54,293 nucleotides of DNA from Perkinsus olseni (lineage: Eukaryota; Perkinsozoa; Perkinsida; Perkinsidae). Shown here one piece after another: positions 11,601 to 21,929 of the stretch (position 1 is its first letter; each line of letters begins with the position of its first letter). Where the stretch lies: assembly GCA_013115135.1 (NCBI GenBank), contig JABANP010000364.1, positions 1 through 54,293 of the forward strand, read 5' to 3'. Both the position numbers and the translations under genes were made by a program. The notes under the pieces are model-generated. The model saw nothing but the letters and a program-made list of their open reading frames with translations. It was not told the DNA's origin and did not search any database.

Positions 11601-14600
11601 TGCATTAAGACTGGCTTTTGTTGAGCTCATTACGTGGACTCGGCCGCTTCTACGGAGTTCTCCGGGATGCTGCCTCGGCTGAACCCGACCCCTGCCGGTT
11701 GGTCGAGGTACATGACATTTGCATGGGTGTTCCAAGAGTATCTTGAGCGTTTCAAGTGTCGGTTATAGGAGTTCTGAGGGACGCTCACTTGTTTATTGAA
11801 GTACTCTTGCCGTCGTCATCAACAATACACGGGCCGCCATTGCCCGACACGGCCGCGTAGAGGCTGCTGCCTCCAGGGCCTCCGTGGAAGTAAATCACAG
11901 TCGGGCTGCTTCTTGGGTCATTGCGAGACTCAAAGAACCAGAAGAACAACCTGCTACTGATCATCACATTGCGACGGCAGTTCATCGTCCGACCTGGTAT
12001 CGCCTTGGCCGGGTAAGTAACCGTGCAGTTGAGTGACGGTCTCGTCACAAATACTCCTGGGTGCTGAGTCACCATCTGCCACGGCCGCTCCTGATGTACT
12101 CGGTACTTCGTCGAGGGGACCTGATAGAGGAAGATTCCTTTGGGGGCGGCGAGTGTTGTGCCGAGGGGTGCTGTTTTACTCCGAGTATGACGCAGAGAGA
12201 CCCCGCGGGTTCTCCCGCTAGCCCTTATGCCGTACAAGGTTAATACCATAACGGCACCGGCTTTCATCCGAATGGGTGGGCCGATGACGCTGACGGTGGA
12301 GTAAATGAACTAGGCTCGCTGGCGAGGCTGCGTCCCGGCCGAGACGGGAGATGCTGCCCCGATCGGCGCCGTCTCTCGAGCATCCGTTTTTCCAAGGGTG
12401 ACGACTCGTCGATGAGTGTCTACTGCCCGTCAAGAGTCTGGGAGAGCAGCAATCGAGTCGCGTGTCGCGGTCAGGATCGCCAAATCGCGTTGGGCATATA
12501 CACCTTGCTCGAATGGGTTCTCACGTCCGCCTGCTGCCTTCGAGAAATCGAGTTGTGTTTTCAGAAGTGATCCCTCCGTACGGCCGAATGGCCTCCTTCG
12601 TGCCGATAAATGTACCAATAGTTTTGGGAATGCTCACGATGCACTCGACCCCGGCCATCGTGTTCTGGCAGTGGGTAAGTCTTGCTCCTCGTTGCTCTGG
12701 TGAAATCTCCTATCGCCGGCGGCGGACGGCCACCGTGAGTCGGTACGCGTTTTGTGATTGGAAGTCGAAGTAGTGTCGTAGCGGGCGTTTTGAGGCTGGT
12801 CGTTGTCGGACTAAATTGATGAATAAAACTCCCGTCTCGGATGATGGCGCTGAGGGTACTACCGTATAATCGTAGAATGTTTCCGGAAAGTGTGGTATTT
12901 GCGGACTTGCTATGTATGACGCGTTTGAACCTGGCGAGAGCATTTCATGTCTGTTGTTGAGGGGACTCGGGCTTTGCCGTCGATCATACTCGTCCACGCC
13001 GTAACCTCTCGTTTTGATGGTACTGGGGATGCTCATGATTCGAGCTTGCGTGTGACCAATTCGTACAGTTGAGACAACTTCACAAGAGCAACTTCGCAGC
13101 TCGTTCATGCGGGGCGATGCGCCATCAGCAATCTCCTTCATCTCGCTTCGTCATCCCTATGGTGTTGACTAGGTTAACCAGAGCTACAATGCCGTGTTCA
13201 ACTATTGTAACCGTAGTGGTATGGAGATGAGCACAGAACAGCAGACGGTCTCGTACGCATTGGCAACTGGTAGGAGGATTCAGGCCTTATTCTTGTCCGC
13301 TCGCCTGTTGGAGAGGCATCGCCGCGACGCTCATCGTGTGGTCTCTCAGGGTCATCGTGCGCGATGGCTTTGCTGATGAAACGGTTTCAACCAGAGGCCC
13401 TTCGGAAGATACCATGGGTTGTAGGGAACATAACCGTGGTTGCGTCACTGGCTGATGGCATTTGTTCCAGCTGCCGTACATTTCCGTCGCCACTGGGGGA
13501 TCAGCGAACCTCTATTTTACGCGACGGTCTGAGCTGCAGAATGGTGAGTTCTGTATAAGATTTTTTATGCTACCGGTGAAGCTTTAGCCAGTTTTGAAAA
13601 TTTCGTGCACTTCAGTATTCCGACGTCTCTTTAGGAGAGAATTAACTCGAACTAGTCGCGAGCTCGCCCGTTAATCTTTTTCTGTTTTAAACCGCCGAAA
13701 TTTCTCATGCAGAAGACTTGTTCAGGCACGCCCATACTAGACCCGGATACCAACGAGCAGTTGGGCGTTTCGAAGAAAGCCGGGCAAATAGCTTTCGTTA
13801 AGACGTGGATTTCGAGGTATTGTTATACCGTTTCATGATACTCCCATACCTTGAAGAATTTAGACAGATTTTTAATTTGATCACAAATATTTTTATGAGC
13901 TGAGTTAGCTCAGCTCACTGGCTTCAATGTCATCGAAGCTATCATTGATAATATCGGCAACAACATTTATAATGGAATTTCGACTAAAATCACCGAAACC
14001 GGGTGATTGTGTGATTAACTAAGTCGAAAAAGAATTATCACTGATAAAAATTGATAACTAAGTGAAACGTGGACGTGCGTGGTGCGCACCACTTCGAGCG
14101 ATAAGATACTTTCCAGGATCCTTAGACTGTCTTTCTCAGGACGCTCATGCTGCCGATTCCCCTGCTCGTCCTTCCGAGCTCTCTTAAGAAGTGAGAATTG
14201 GGGATTTTCGGTTGCCTTGCTTAGAGGGTTTCGTCGCTTGATAATGCGGGATGTACACAGTCATGTTCTTGAAGGTTCATCGTAGAGGCTATGTGGTTCG
14301 GCGATCTGCGTCGTCACCGTCGCGGGGCTGTATCGTTGGAGGCCTTCCTGGTCATCCTCTCCTTGTCCTTCGCTCTGCCAGCATGTGTGGCGTTATACCC
14401 ACAGAAGATGGAGGTGAGCTGCTCCTTATCAAGTTATCAAAGTTCAATATCGAAATATAGATTTCACATTTACAGTTGGCTGAATGAAGCGATCCTTTCT
14501 TGTTGTTTCGTGAACATTCTTCGCATGTTCACATTCACGTTGCATTTTCCTCTTTGCATTCTCTACAGTCTTTTCATTCATGAAATATTCACCCGAACTA

Positions 14601-14798
14601 AGGACAACTTATCTAGGATAAGTCACCAAAGTACATACTCTTGAAGCCTGAGAATCTCTCTTCTCCTAGCGAGCCAACCGTGTATGGTAACCGCTGTCGT
14701 GGCAGGTGTCGGTGGCCACTCTCGAACCGGAGTTCCTGCCATTACGCAATCGCCACGGAGGTAGAATGTCCCATGTTATCGTCAATAAGGGGCTGTGA
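8662..14798 (+). CDS. Sideroflexin (mitochondrial amino-acid transporter family)
   Basis: Sideroflexins are inner-mitochondrial-membrane carriers; animal SFXN1 moves serine. Supported exons are 8662-8778, 9067-9167, 9217-9308, 12565-12674, 13173-13269, segments in about 13360-13550, 13713-13816, about 14145-14190, about 14287-14412 and 14706-14798. The start at 8662 is the only ATG just before the family motif [16 protein letters not shown]. Then come [42 protein letters not shown] joined to [41 protein letters not shown] and the family-typical end VNKGL. Five membrane spans are expected. Intron 2 is only 49 bases, whereas intron 3 is 3.26 kb and holds an antisense carboxypeptidase gene. Some joins in 13270-14290 are approximate. 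Confidence 0.9.
9846..12267 (-). CDS. Serine carboxypeptidase, peptidase family S10, nested in a sideroflexin intron
   Basis: S10 enzymes trim C-terminal residues from peptides in vacuoles or outside the cell. Minus-strand exons include 12267-11789 (through [10 protein letters not shown]), 11741-11634 ([20 protein letters not shown]), 11536-11457 (nucleophile motif GQSYAG) and 11164-11062 ([15 protein letters not shown]). Later exons encode [54 protein letters not shown] and [17 protein letters not shown], with a stop at 9846-9848. Ser, Asp and His of the triad are all present and every junction checked keeps frame. Residues that bind the substrate carboxylate differ from the norm: HGGPGGSS replaces NGGPGCSS and GQS replaces GES. 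The N-terminus is hydrophobic ([13 protein letters not shown]) and may be a signal peptide. Confidence 0.92.
11305..11410 (-). repeat. Dispersed repeat, copy 1 (inside a carboxypeptidase intron)
   Basis: Read on the minus strand, this segment shares blocks in the same order with 54160-54275: GGGAAG, TCTATTCTCTCTAG, GGTGTATTAG/GGGGTATTAG, GCATGC and CGATCGGCG. The two copies are about 43 kb apart and in opposite orientation. No coding content or terminal repeats were recognised. It may be a short non-autonomous element or a small RNA-derived repeat. Confidence 0.7.
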
Positions 14799-14932
14799 AC
14801 AACCGTGGTCAACCCAAGATTCTGTTACGAAGAATGTTTCAACATGTCAATTTTAGGGAGTTTAGTTTCTTCGGGTCGAGTCAGCTCCGTCATAGTTTAT
14901 TTCTCCCCTCTTTGTTGTCGTCCTTTTCCTCG

Positions 14933-16168
14933 ATGGTTTGCATTCGTCCCGCTGTTCTTTCGGATCTCCCTGCCATGCAGGAGTGCAATCTCATGTGCTT
15001 GCCTGAAAACTACCAGGTGAGAGGTTGCTGCTGTGCCGGTAGCATAAAATTCTCGAGTCAGATGAAATACTACTTCTACCACATACTGAGCTGGCCGCAG
15101 TTGCTGTATGTCGCTGAAGACACCGATCGTAAAATCGTCGGTTATGTAAGACCCTGGGCATCCAAGCTCGACCGTGGTCAAGCACAGAATGGCATTTCCG
15201 CAGGTGTTAGCGAAGATGGAAGAAGATGCTGGCTCGGAGCCTCCCAATGGTCACATCACGAGTCTTGCAGTTCTCAGGTCGGCTTGTTGGTGGATGGGGT
15301 ATATTGACTTAATTTATATACATACATACAGTTATGGACATTGTCTTCAGATGGACTCTTCTCATGGACTATGACCAGGATATTTAGTACCACACCATTG
15401 TGAAATTTTGCGGAAAACAGCTAGTGTATAGGGTATCTCAGTAGCACCGGATGTGCTTGTTTTCGCTCTTGTCGGGAACGTCTCCACTATCCTGCCTACT
15501 GGACTCGATCGCGTGTCTCTTATCTTTTGCTCTTCCTCAGATCCCACCGTAAGCTCGGCATTGCGACGAGACTGATGAAGGCTGCCTTGAAGGCGATGCA
15601 TGAGACCTTCGACGCTGCATACGTCAGTCTGCATGTAAGTTTGACGGCGGGCGTGCAAACCTTTGAGTCTTGTGTATTGGTATTGATAATTATCGTTGTT
15701 GTTGGCGCAGGTTCGAGTGTCTAACACAGCGGCCCTGACTCTTTATAGAGATACTCTGGGCTTCAAGCAGCACGATATAGAGAAGCAATATTACGCGGAT
15801 AAGGTGCGTCACTATCGTTACTATTTTGCGTTCACCATCGAAATGTGCTTCGGTCGAAGAGGTGGTGTGCTTAGCATTTTGGATAACATGTCGTGCTATT
15901 CAGGAGGATGCCTATGATATGCGCAAGTACTTGACAACGCCCTCAACGAAGGCCGATAAAGAGAATGAAGAAAAGGAAGAGGCCTCTGCCGAGCAACCTG
16001 AGGTGGGGATTTTTCGGATGTCTCTTTCGAATTTTGACTCCTGAGGATTTTGGCTCACTTGCAAAAATCGTTGTACAGGAAACGTCTGATAAACCTGCTG
16101 CTGATGACGACTCGAAGCCGACGAAGGCCGCCACCGGTAAGAAGACGATTAACAGGAGGAGAAAGTGA
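14933..16168 (+). CDS. NAA10: N-alpha-acetyltransferase 10 (catalytic subunit of NatA)
   Basis: NAA10 acetylates the alpha-amino group of nascent proteins on the ribosome, with NAA15 as partner. Seven exons (14933-15016, 15062-15145, 15204-15277, 15541-15634, 15711-15803, 15904-16002, 16079-16168) join in frame to 205 residues. The N-terminus [20 protein letters not shown] is typical. A GNAT fold follows, with the acetyl-CoA loop RSHRKLGIA, then [20 protein letters not shown] and the family signature [15 protein letters not shown]. The tail is rich in Lys/Glu and ends in a basic patch ([10 protein letters not shown]). The start lies only 134 bases after the sideroflexin stop on the same strand. 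Length and motif order match the family closely. Confidence 0.96.
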
Positions 16169-16912
16169 AGCGCCGTAAACGATATTCACACTGACTTGAT
16201 GATACCATTAGGTTAATAGTGATGCTGTTTCTCTCACATACCTCATCGTTGTTTTTGCGTTGCTTTGAGTTTCTTGCATACAAACACGCTCCGACCGAAT
16301 ACAGCAAGCTCTGGGATGCGAAGGCCTCAAGTAATGACGAATGCGCATTCCACACTTGTGATGTAAAATGCATCTTTTCCGACACTCGCGGCCCACCCAG
16401 AACTTGTGTAGCTCGACTCGCTGTTTTCATTCTTTTGTGTGATACGCTCCTTCGTCAAACTTGGGCTTGGCATTGACACACTTGCCTGTCCAGTGGACAG
16501 TCCACTCATCAAACCCGCATGACAAATTGTGTCTCCGAAAATGGTATACTCAATAAGATACAGTCTCCCCATAAGTGTCTGCCTAAGTGTCATCGCTATC
16601 CTAGTAGAAAGAAAAGCCTCTTCTGATGAGTTTGATTTCGACACTCGACAAGACGCAACAAGAACGTTCGTTAGGCACACAACATTAAACAAGATTGATG
16701 TATTAGGGTAAGATGACAGCGATACTGTATCGCCGATACATCATCACCAATATTCATCGCAGTGTCAACAAAAAATGAAGGCAGCACGGCGAGCCGTAAA
16801 TATGCGCGGAAAATGCAAATATGGGAATTAGTTCTGAACCATTACTCGACAGCACTTGTTCGGTATGCGGCCAAGAGCCCTAGTTCGGGTTCCTCGGAAA
16901 ACGCTTTCTGCC
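16169..16912. other. Gene-free interval with an X-n-X'-X palindrome
   Basis: No coding exon is supported. At 16486-16500 lies CTGTCCAGTGGACAG, a 7+1+7 palindrome that is immediately followed by TCCAC, a repeat of its own left arm. Confidence 0.5.
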
Positions 16913-18242
16913 TCAAATCCCTTCTTCCACCCAGCGGAGTAGATCTTCTTCGTTCTCTGTCAGCCAATCCAAAGTCTCTTCGTCCAGGCGAGGCGCCAAT
17001 TGTCCCATCGTGTTGTCGAATGATTCTCCAGGGACTGCTGTCGCCTCGTCGGCGACTTTTTCTCCGGTGCTGGGTGTGTGGAAGGCCCCGGGGCGTAAGA
17101 GGGCTCTTGTAGCTTGCTGGGGACGCCACCCTGGCTCGACTCGAGCTGTGCAAGTTCATCGGGTTGCGTCCTTCCCGTTCCAACAACGCTTGCCGTAGTA
17201 AGCGACCCATCGCCTTCCGTCGCCTGGCCGTTGACCCCCTCAAGCTCCTTGGTATTGGTCGATCGTCTGCCTAGCCGCTTCACGGTAGGGCTGTCAACCG
17301 TGTTCGACTCTGAACTGGATCGCTGGCGCTTCGCAGCTGAGGGGGCGTCTACCGAGGACTCCGCGGTATCGGAAGGTTCCTCGGGCTCGACAGTCGCCGG
17401 TTTCAAGGGAATTCTCAAAGTTTCAAGCACCAAGTATAACCTTGACTCCAAAGTCTGGCATATGCCCACATCTCTCGCCCGGGTGGAACTTAACATATGC
17501 TGTTTCGGGATCGGCGTCCTTCGGAATAGAAGACGCCTCTCGGTGCTCTCTCCGAGCCAGAAGCATCTTCGGCTCGGATCGCGGCGATAGGCCTGTGCCG
17601 GGAAGCTCACAGTCGAATTGTCCCAAAATCTGAATCGTATAGACCATCCTTCCTCGGCGGCCGTCAGCAGTACATCGCTGAGATGAGGGTCGGGTATTGA
17701 CCCGTCGTTCAAATACAGACCAGGTGGCGGTGGCTCGGAGGGAGCTTCCAGGATTTGGTTGGGATCCACTGAGGTCCGCATCATAGGTAACGTGTCTGTC
17801 CCAATCATCAGAAAAACATCACCACCGGAGATACAGGCGAGTACGGGTTTCCGGCTGAAAGGCTTTGGCTGCCCGGCATATCTTGTGAGACTTTCAGCCC
17901 ACTTGAAGGCTTCGTCCCTATTCTCGAAGAGGTAACAGGACAATTTCGTGACCTGTCGTGACGGCCACCCTTTGTGTTCCACTGTTTGCACCGTTTGTGG
18001 GGTCGTCTCAAATGAGTTCAAGAAATAGTGCTCAGGCATCCCACCGAGGAATGCTATAGCGTATCGTTGTCCTTGAAAAGCCCTTAAAGCCACGCTCGGA
18101 AAAGGGCGGCACTGGACGGGTGGTTCGATACACGCCAGGTGGTATGGTCTCCAGAGGTGCTCTTCGGCGACAGAAAACCGTAACGATGAGGGACACCCAG
18201 AAGGCCCAACACCGATAACAAGGAAACGTTGCGCGGTCTCAT
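16913..18242 (-). pseudogene. Unknown secreted-type module family, member 1 (frame-interrupted)
   Basis: The function is unknown. A 377-codon ORF (18093-16960) carries one copy of the family module: VALRAFQGQRYAIAFLGGMP, then CISGGDVFLMIG, PPPGLYLNDGSIPD, RRCFWLGES and LYLVLETLRIPLKP. A Ser/Thr-rich, probably disordered tail follows. Homology with member 5 extends upstream in another frame (SLIVTVFCRR then TIPPGVYRTTRPV, near 18190-18110), so frame changes are needed near the N-terminus. Downstream, the C-terminal motif LDWLTENEEDLLRWVEEG appears in yet another frame, ending at 16913. Because the conserved parts survive in three frames, this is either a young pseudogene or a recoded or mis-assembled gene. 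It lies about 10 kb from the other four members. Confidence 0.7.
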
Positions 18243-20170
18243 TGTGACTAGCCTAGTTAAACTAGGGAACAATGAAAGTACTGAGATGAGGCAGTGCTGA
18301 TGATTTCACAGGCGTGTCGGGAAAAGTTCTTCTGAGCGGCACCGTCATTCCCGTCTCGGGCGCAGCGCAAGTGGCTCGCCCCTGGTTAGCGGCAAGGAAG
18401 CGATTTCATCACGGCAGACGAAATGGATGAACCGCGGTTGCATCGCACAAAGTTTCTGACCGAAACATTTCTTGACAAAAACGATCTAGGACGTGCAAGT
18501 GTCTGATCACCCGATCTGGAGGTCCGCTGACACCAGGAGCATCAGCAGGTAAGCGCAATATTTCTCAAGGCATACATGCTCCTAGTCAAGCATGAATTTA
18601 TCCACAATACCTTAGAGTTGCTTAACGTGATAATTTGCAGCAAATGTTGACGCGGGCAACATGATTAACACCGAACAAAGTATCAGCGTGGATTGATGAA
18701 TGGCGGATTGAATTAAGATTTTGGCGGGGATGTCCTTGTTGGTGTTGTCGAAGCTCACCCGGTCTATCAGAGATAAATCAACACGTGTTGGAGGTCAGTG
18801 TTGGGGCCTTGTGAACTTCACAAGGCCCAACACTAAATATTATCCATTCTTTGATCATCGAAGTTCAACGACTAAAATTCGACCGTGAGCCTGAAATACA
18901 CTCTCATTCCGTGCGCAACCCCAGTTTCGAGTCGTACGCCGTCATTTCGTACATCCCGCGAAAATTTTTTAGGCAAAATTTTTGTGTATGACTTTCCGGT
19001 GTACGAGCATTTCGTGTGCGATTAGAAAATGTATGAGTATTGGAGACATGAGTCGAAAATGTACGACTATTTGGTGTACGAAACGTGAACATCCCGTGTG
19101 GTTATCTCTCCGTGGCCCAGGATGCCAACAGGCCCAATTTGTCTACAACCGGTGCTGGCAGAAGGCTGCCGTGTCAAGCATAGTTCGTCGAGCTTTCTTC
19201 CACACATATTGAAATGACCGGAAAGAATGGTATGTGTACAAAGCAGTTGAATTTATGGGTTTCGGTAATGAGGGAGGCACCATCATGTTGGGCGGTGCGA
19301 CGATTATGCTCTTATCGCTTCTTCTGATAGAATGAAAGACGCCACTGCTAATTTGCTAATATACCAATCATCACTATCACTGCTCTGCCGTGTCTCAATC
19401 CATTGCTAACCGAGTGTGATGCGTGATGTTTAACCCCTCTCGTTCACACATACATTGCGGTTGCGTTCTGACTCAGAACTTCTGAGTGCCGTATTCACTC
19501 ACGTATTCACTCGTATCTGATCCTGAGATTCAATACCGTTTCCAATCGTACTAACACTAACACTGAACTCGGGTACTGCTCCCAACCAGTCCTATTCGCG
19601 GTTCCGGGTCCATCGCTGCTTGTATTTGATAGGCAGATATCCGTGGCCGTTTGGGAGGTTCAACCGTTGAATCTGGGAAAATGCAACTGACGTCACCGGG
19701 ATATATATTAGCCACATTTGATTGGTCGTAACATAGTGTTGGATACTCGGTTTGTAGTTGGGGATAGAGATGGCGCAGTTGAATTACCTGAATGTTCTAA
19801 CAACCTTTAACGACACTCGTGTTCTTATTCGTTTTTATTGAAGTATTATAGAACTACTGCTCAATGGTGTACCGTCCTCGGGGGTTGTTGCTCGTATATA
19901 CCCTCGTCACAAGGGCCTCGCGGATGTCGTGGCGTTGGATGTACTGTAGAATCCAATCTGATGCAGCTACTATCATCGGGGGGTAGTTGCTTGCACATAT
20001 TGCGGGAGATATTCTGGAGTATCTGTGCACAATGCTGCAATGATAATAATTAGCTAGTACCCATCTTTAACGGGAGTATAATTGACTTGTTGCTATCCGG
20101 CGTGTCGTCTTCGGGACGTGGCATTCTCAATTCTTATATGAAGTTCTTGGGTGTTCATTGCAAATGACAA
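18243..20170. other. Gene-free interval
   Basis: No homology or spliced coding pattern was seen. The interval contains a 7+1+7 palindrome (18252-18266), a long imperfect one (18797-18834) and a short stretch near 18990-19085 in which TGTACGA/TGTATGA-like words recur. Confidence 0.5.
18797..18834. repeat. Near-perfect 19/18-base palindrome, one-base spacer
   Basis: The left arm AGTGTTGGGGCCTTGTGAA is separated by one C from TTCACAAGGCCCAACACT. The arms match completely apart from one extra G in the left arm. No coding context was recognised. Confidence 0.93.
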
Positions 20171-20695
20171 CTATATCAGCATTGTTGAAACGCAGATATT
20201 AGGTTGCAGATTTTCACGTTTGTAAGAACACGCATAGTAAACATAGGTTGTAGTCTTCGAGCTGGGAGGATATCTTTCAAATCCTGACTGAAGACTAAGA
20301 TCCGGAAGACGGTTGGAGTGCGTAGCTGGTGAGGTCGAGTTTAACCTGGCAACTTGCTGACGAAGTAGACACGCTTTGTAGAACTTGAAGAGCGAGACGG
20401 TGGTAACAGAACCTTGGCGAAACTGCTGAAAGAGGTCGTCGTCAAGTAGATGGGTCGAACATTTTTCTGCGACGCTTACAGGAGATGAAAGCAGAGAGTG
20501 CATCCGAAGAAGTTCGAAAGATAGGTTATACATTGCGAAATTTTGCTCGCATAGTTCATGAAATCCTTGAAGGAAAAAACCCAACCCTATAGAGACATCT
20601 TCTAGGCGTCGCCTCTGTGAACGCCTCGGGGACATAACTTGAGAAGAACAACAACCACGCCTCACCGAGCAACACATAAAATCAAACAACCACAA
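20171..20695 (-). CDS. Hypothetical protein, 174 codons
   Basis: No family is recognised. This is the longest uninterrupted frame in an otherwise empty stretch. The centre is leucine-rich and helix-like (SIGLGFFLQGFHELCEQNF, then FQQFRQGSVTTVSLFKFYKA), which is more protein-like than the shadow ORFs nearby. The first 30 codons are Cys/Arg-rich, and the true start may be the internal Met at MSPRRSQRRRLED. No splice signals or neighbours support a function. It could be chance. Confidence 0.35.
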   Translation of the reverse strand: MWLFDFMCCSVRRGCCSSQVMSPRRSQRRRLEDVSIGLGFFLQGFHELCEQNFAMYNLSFELLRMHSLLSSPVSVAEKCSTHLLDDDLFQQFRQGSVTTVSLFKFYKACLLRQQVARLNSTSPATHSNRLPDLSLQSGFERYPPSSKTTTYVYYACSYKRENLQPNICVSTMLI

Positions 20696-21106
20696 GAACG
20701 AAATACATGAAGAAAATGAACTTTAATGAACCCCCCCTCGGACGCGTAGATCGATCTATGTACATACGTACAGCACTTCCGCGAGGTACTCCAGCAACCC
20801 GACTTGACAATTACCAGCATAAATCACTGCAACCTGGTAAAGAATAAATGGATCAGACACATGAACGGCCCTTACAATGATAAATTCAAAAAAAACCAAG
20901 CGATATCTATTCCATGAATATAAACAACAACCTGTCTTATAACCGCCATTGGAGGAGTTTACTGATCTCATTATCTTAGCAACTTCTACTAACAAGTAAC
21001 AAAACTTCTCCTTAGTCTATCTCAATATTGCACGAGTGATTGAACTGATAAAATTCGAATAACTAATCACATGTAGTGTATACCATCCAATCTAACCACC
21101 ACAACC
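20696..21106. other. Gene-free interval
   Basis: No supported coding or RNA feature was seen. The sequence is AT-richer than its surroundings. Confidence 0.4.
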
Positions 21107-21208
21107 ATGGGTAAATACGATCGTCTGCAATGTTCTGCTTGCGGCAAACTCATCAGCCGCACACACAAAGCTGAGCATCAAAGAAGGTGTCACAAGTCCT
21201 GGAATTGA
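21107..21208 (+). CDS. 33-residue zinc-finger-like micro-ORF
   Basis: The ATG sits in a good context (CAACCATGGG) and opens a 33-codon frame. It contains CSACGKLI followed by KAEHQRRCH, which gives a C-x2-C-x(11)-H-x(3)-C-H arrangement of possible zinc ligands. Short C2HC/C2H2 fingers of this shape can be whole microproteins or first exons. There is no obvious donor before the stop, so it is listed as a free-standing micro-ORF. The evidence is the ligand pattern and start context only. Confidence 0.35.
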   Translation: MGKYDRLQCSACGKLISRTHKAEHQRRCHKSWN

Positions 21209-21300
21209 ATTCCACCTTCCCAACCGATGACAAGCCGAGAAGATTGCCATCAACATCGTGTCCTAGATGCCATAGGCGCGTAATACAATCCAAGCTGAGA

Positions 21301-21323
21301 AGGCTAGTGTGACACACTAGCCT
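21301..21323. repeat. Perfect 11+1+11 palindrome
   Basis: AGGCTAGTGTG and CACACTAGCCT are exact reverse complements separated by one A. It lies in a gene-free stretch between the micro-ORF and the minus-strand acidic gene. Confidence 0.95.
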
Positions 21324-21411
21324 CGGGGGCGAGCGTTTGCATCGTCACAATGGCGTCGTCGACGTCACTGGATTTTCACTACTCTACACTCTGCGAGGTT
21401 CGTCTAGATCA

Positions 21412-21432
21412 GGTCCACTGTGGACCGTCCAC
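21412..21432. repeat. Palindrome with repeated arm (X-n-X'-X)
   Basis: GGTCCAC, T, GTGGACC are followed directly by GTCCAC. The left arm is thus repeated after its reverse complement, as expected when a polymerase copies backward briefly and then resumes upstream of where it left. Confidence 0.9.
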
Positions 21433-21929
21433 AAATTCACACGGTTAGAAGTGTTCATAGCTTGTGCCAAATCACAGTTGAAATCTATTTCTGAGGCTTG
21501 GGTCATGTGACGTATGATGAGCCCACTCCCTAACATATTCTCAGGAGCTCTGTTACCCTCGAAGTAGCGAATAGTTATTGCGCAGAGTCCCTCACTATAG
21601 CCATTGATCGCTGAATAGCCAATGATCGCTGATCACCCCAGACCCCTGTGTGAATCGTTCAGGTGAAAAAGGCGTTAGATCATGAAGATGGAGTAAGGGA
21701 TGTTATCCTAGATGGGGAGCGCGTATACACGTCGCGCTAGGCGGCCAAGTACTTTAGCTATCGTATGACAAGGACAGCCCACGGATACAATTGTGATAAG
21801 AACAGTGCAGTTGGGCTCAGCTCGAGGCCCCATTCATCAGCATCAGATGGTTCGTCCGGTTCCCTCAAGGGAGGTCCTCTGGGTCTTGTCGGTGACTATG
21901 AACAAAATGGCAACTGTAGCGGAACACCA
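21433..21929. other. Gene-free interval
   Basis: Nothing coding is supported. This is the region 3' to the minus-strand acidic gene. Confidence 0.4.

Noticed and set aside
18980..19085. Telomere-like or regulatory TGTACGA repeats
   Set aside because: There are only a few irregular words with no constant period, so they are not supportable as a repeat array.
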